From the NCBI RefSeq assembly GCF_014203095.1, contig NZ_JACHIG010000004.1, forward strand, positions 310,001 through 374,000: a stretch of DNA of 64,000 nt, written 5' to 3'. Under the pieces are notes generated by a model. The model had not been told where the DNA came from, ran no database searches, and was given only the letters and a program-made list of their open reading frames with translations. This DNA is from Prosthecobacter vanneervenii (lineage in GTDB: Bacteria > Verrucomicrobiota > Verrucomicrobiia > Verrucomicrobiales > Verrucomicrobiaceae). The position numbers and the translations under genes were made by a program. Shown here in pieces: positions 61,748-64,000 of the stretch. Position 1 is the first letter of the stretch, and every line of letters begins with the position of its first letter.

Positions 61748-62515
61748 ATGCGCATCATGTGCTGCTTCACCGGAAAAGTCGAGGAGGTCAAAAACACACG
61801 CATCTTTGCCAGGCTGGGCGAGCACGGAGACCAGGCGCTGATCTATCAAATGTCAGTGAGCGTGCCGCGAGATCTGGCGATGGTGCTGCCGGTGCCGGTC
61901 AAAAAAGGCACGGGGGAGAAAGAGGTGAAGTTTTATGACTTCTCGAAATATGATCGGGTGTTTGAGGATCTGTGGGAGATGTTTCCTGTTTCAAACTTAA
62001 CCTACGGGGATCCGTTTGCGGCAGCTCCGGCTGCGGCGAAAAGGTCTCTTCAGGTCATCTCAGTGGGTTCTTACGATGCGAGCTTCGTGCCGACTGCGGC
62101 GGATTTCAGCCGGCTGGACGAACGCTTTCGCCTACCTGAGGGAACTTGGGAGAAGCTGCCGGGGTATCAAGAGTTTGGCTTTGCGGTGTTCAAGCTGAAA
62201 CAGGGCAAGGCGCAGGTGCATCCGATGGCGCTTTCATTTCCGACGGCGCTGGCGAGGACTGTTTTTTTCCCGACGATGCACATTCACGACGGGAAGATCC
62301 ATGCGAAAGAGACCTTTGATCACACGCTGTATGTGCAGGGTGCAGGGCTGGATGTGATGGGCGCAGGCTGGCAGGAGTCACCTGGGCTGGCTGTGACGAA
62401 GGTGAAATGCGGCTACACACATGGGATGATCCGGCCGGAGATGCACGTGTACCGGAACCAGATTCGTGGGAAAAATGACAACGGCGACATTCTGGTGAAG
62501 CCGAAGAAGGCGTAA
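61748..62515 (+). CDS. Uncharacterised conserved-looking protein
   Basis: A 255-residue soluble protein (MRIMCCFTGKVEEVKNTRIF...) that I do not recognise. It has FARLGEHGDQALIYQMSV, AMVLPVPV, SYDASFVPTAADFSRLDERFRLPEG, FAVFKLKQG-AQVHPMALSFPT and FFPTMHIHDGKIH-KETFDHTLYVQG, which suggest repeated beta-rich halves. An ATG three codons later is an equally good start. Frame and codon use are clear and it is followed after 2 bases by gluQRS. Confidence 0.7.
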   Translation: MRIMCCFTGKVEEVKNTRIFARLGEHGDQALIYQMSVSVPRDLAMVLPVPVKKGTGEKEVKFYDFSKYDRVFEDLWEMFPVSNLTYGDPFAAAPAAAKRSLQVISVGSYDASFVPTAADFSRLDERFRLPEGTWEKLPGYQEFGFAVFKLKQGKAQVHPMALSFPTALARTVFFPTMHIHDGKIHAKETFDHTLYVQGAGLDVMGAGWQESPGLAVTKVKCGYTHGMIRPEMHVYRNQIRGKNDNGDILVKPKKA

Positions 62516-62517
62516 GC

Positions 62518-63363
62518 ATGTCTGAAGCCACACGATTCGCCCCAAGCCCTACCGGATGGCTGCATCTGGGGCATGCGTATGCGGCTTTGTTTGCCTATGA
62601 GCAGGCGGCTGGGGGGCGGTTTTTGATCCGGCTGGAGGACATTGATGGGACGCGGGCGCGGCCGGAGTATGAGGGGGCGATTTTTGAGGACCTGGCCTGG
62701 CTGGGGCTGGAGTGGGAGCAGCCGGTGAGGCGGCAGTCGGAGCACTTTGATGATTATCGTGCCGCTTTGAAGAAGCTGGAGGCAATGGGGGTGATGTATC
62801 CGTGCTTTTGCACGAGGCGGGAGATTCAGGAGGAGATCGCGCGGGCAGGGAATGCGCCGCAGGGGCCGGACGGGCCGCTGTACCCGGGGACGTGCCGCGG
62901 ACGCAGCGCGGAAGAACGTGAGCAGCGGATGGCGGCAGGGGAGCAGTATGCGCTGCGGCTGGATGTGGCCAAGGCTGGGGGGCTTGTGAACGGAGAGCTG
63001 CTCTGGACGGATCGCACCCGAGGGTGCTTTGTGGCGAAGCCAGCCGTGTTTGGGGATGTGGTACTGGCACGGAAGGACACGCCGGCGAGCTATCACCTGG
63101 CGGTGGTGGTGGATGATGCGCTGCAGGGGATCACGCTGGTGACGCGAGGGGAGGACCTGCTGGAGGCGACACATCTGCACCGGCTGCTGCAGGCGCTGCT
63201 GGGGCTGCCGGTGCCTGAGTGGCGGCACCATGGGCTGATCACGGATGAGAACGGGAAGCGCTTGGCGAAGCGCGATGATGCGAGATCGCTACGGAGCCTG
63301 CGTGAGGCGGGGTGGACTGCGGAGAGAGTGAAAGAGGAGATCCGGCGCAAGATGGCACCGTGA
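62518..63363 (+). CDS. gluQ: Glutamyl-Q tRNA(Asp) synthetase
   Basis: GluQRS transfers glutamate to the queuosine at position 34 of tRNA-Asp. The 281-residue protein has the class I HIGH-like RFAPSPTGWLHLGHAYAAL and RLEDIDGTRARPEY, a zinc knuckle (CFC ... YPGTC), and LAKRDDARSLRSLREAG in place of KMSKS. The anticodon-binding domain of glutamyl-tRNA synthetase is absent, which distinguishes it from GltX. It implies that the organism makes queuosine. Confidence 0.94.
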   Translation: MSEATRFAPSPTGWLHLGHAYAALFAYEQAAGGRFLIRLEDIDGTRARPEYEGAIFEDLAWLGLEWEQPVRRQSEHFDDYRAALKKLEAMGVMYPCFCTRREIQEEIARAGNAPQGPDGPLYPGTCRGRSAEEREQRMAAGEQYALRLDVAKAGGLVNGELLWTDRTRGCFVAKPAVFGDVVLARKDTPASYHLAVVVDDALQGITLVTRGEDLLEATHLHRLLQALLGLPVPEWRHHGLITDENGKRLAKRDDARSLRSLREAGWTAERVKEEIRRKMAP

Positions 63364-64000
63364 TCAGAATCCGGTCACAGGGGGAGGTACAGTCATGACG
63401 CCGCCACCGCGGAGGGGGTTGCCTTTGACCTCGGCGATCTCGGAGACAATGTTGTCTTTGAAGCTGAGGCTGAGGGTGCCGACCTCCACCCGGATGTAGA
63501 CGACGGTTTGCACGATCTGGCCGAAGGAATTGACCCCTGTGGAGGTCTGGGGCACCTGCTCGTAGATGCTGTATTCCAGGCGCTCCTCCTTGCCTGCGGC
63601 GGTGATCTTGCTGGATTTGCGGGAGGGCTTGCCCATGGAGGCCTGGACCTCCTGGCTGGTCATGCCAAGGGCGACCTGCTTGTGCTGGATGAGCTCGTCC
63701 ACCTGACGGGTGCGCTCATAGAGCTTTTTGAGATTGGCGTAGAGATTGGGGTCGGAGGATTGAACGTCTGTGAGGCGGACCCAGCCTGCGACATCGCCAT
63801 GGCGGGCGCGGCCACGCACACGGTAGGCGGTGTCTGACATGGCCAGCAGCGTGACGGGTGTGCCAGGGGCGAAGGAGCCGAGGGCACCCTGGAATTTGCT
63901 GGTGGGATAGACCGGGGCCTCGATCTGGACCTTGAGAACGATGGGCTTGGGGGTGAGGCCTTCCAGAGCGAAGGTATTGGGCTCGACCGTCTGAAGAGAA
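63364..64000 (-). CDS. SH3-like domain protein, N-terminus beyond the window
   Basis: The minus-strand frame is open from the window edge to a stop at 63364, giving at least 211 residues; an internal ATG at 63840 is probably not the true start because coding continues upstream. Residues before it, VYPTSKFQGALGSFAPGTPV, read into TLLAMSDTAYRVRGR and then GDVAGWVR as a bacterial SH3-like domain. After a helical linker (LKKLYERTRQVDELIQHKQVALGMT) comes a beta-rich C-terminal domain resembling the SmpA/BamE-like pattern (MTSQEVQASMGKPSRKSSK). No specific family was recognised; it is probably a periplasmic protein. Confidence 0.65.
   Translation of the reverse strand, partial: SLQTVEPNTFALEGLTPKPIVLKVQIEAPVYPTSKFQGALGSFAPGTPVTLLAMSDTAYRVRGRARHGDVAGWVRLTDVQSSDPNLYANLKKLYERTRQVDELIQHKQVALGMTSQEVQASMGKPSRKSSKITAAGKEERLEYSIYEQVPQTSTGVNSFGQIVQTVVYIRVEVGTLSLSFKDNIVSEIAEVKGNPLRGGGVMTVPPPVTGF

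Overview
The window looks like a piece of a Gram-negative, high-G+C chromosome, most likely from a member of the Verrucomicrobiota (Prosthecobacter/Verrucomicrobium-like). This is an inference from gene style, not a database result: LPS genes (kdsA, lptB), a secreted formylglycine-type sulfatase, two Gfo/Idh/MocA oxidoreductases (one with a twin-arginine leader), a membrane Ser/Thr kinase with a long helical tail, a secreted glycosidase-like protein, and many short palindromic and low-complexity intergenic repeats.

Layout. 0-4.1 kb: a transglutaminase / circularly permuted ATP-grasp / alpha-E / transglutaminase cluster. 4.2-8.1 kb: kdsA, two LptC/LptA-like genes, lptB and long-form hpf, closed by a terminator. 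8.1-17.2 kb: housekeeping genes on both strands (a bifunctional ornithine-lipid-type acyltransferase, pyrF, purEK, an ACP-phosphodiesterase-like gene, an oxidoreductase) plus a RAYT transposase gene bracketed by its REP/BIME repeats. 17.5-20.1 kb: an 871-residue kinase. 20.1-22.5 kb: a repeat-rich region in which an HNH-nuclease gene, translationally coupled to a small partner gene, is broken by a 169-bp MITE. 22.5-29.05 kb: one A+T-rich gene for a 2198-residue protein with an alpha/beta-hydrolase domain, TPR-like helices, a PIN-like nuclease domain and about 840 residues of unknown function. 29.3-44 kb: glpD, an FKBP isomerase, a 72-bp tandem repeat, a sulfatase carrying an in-frame REP insertion, a fatty-acid desaturase, uvrB, a GntR-controlled ABC exporter operon and an oxidoreductase. 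44.3-64 kb: an ABC-2 exporter, suhB-like, coaB, SDR, prfC, a DUF350/lipoprotein/glutathionylspermidine-synthase-like operon, truA-ruvX, a sugar nucleotidyltransferase, tRNA-Ser(CGA), 3-methyladenine glycosylase, VanW, Nif3 and gluQRS. Genes run off both window edges.

Two signals stand out. First, the giant hydrolase-TPR-PIN protein is a plausible single-gene conflict or defence protein with no recognisable partner. Second, strand composition reverses near 16-22 kb. To the left, plus-strand genes use C-ending codons (Leu CTC) and minus-strand genes use CTG; to the right this is inverted. The polarity (C-rich to G-rich along the plus strand) is what a replication origin gives, although no dnaA or dnaN is visible.
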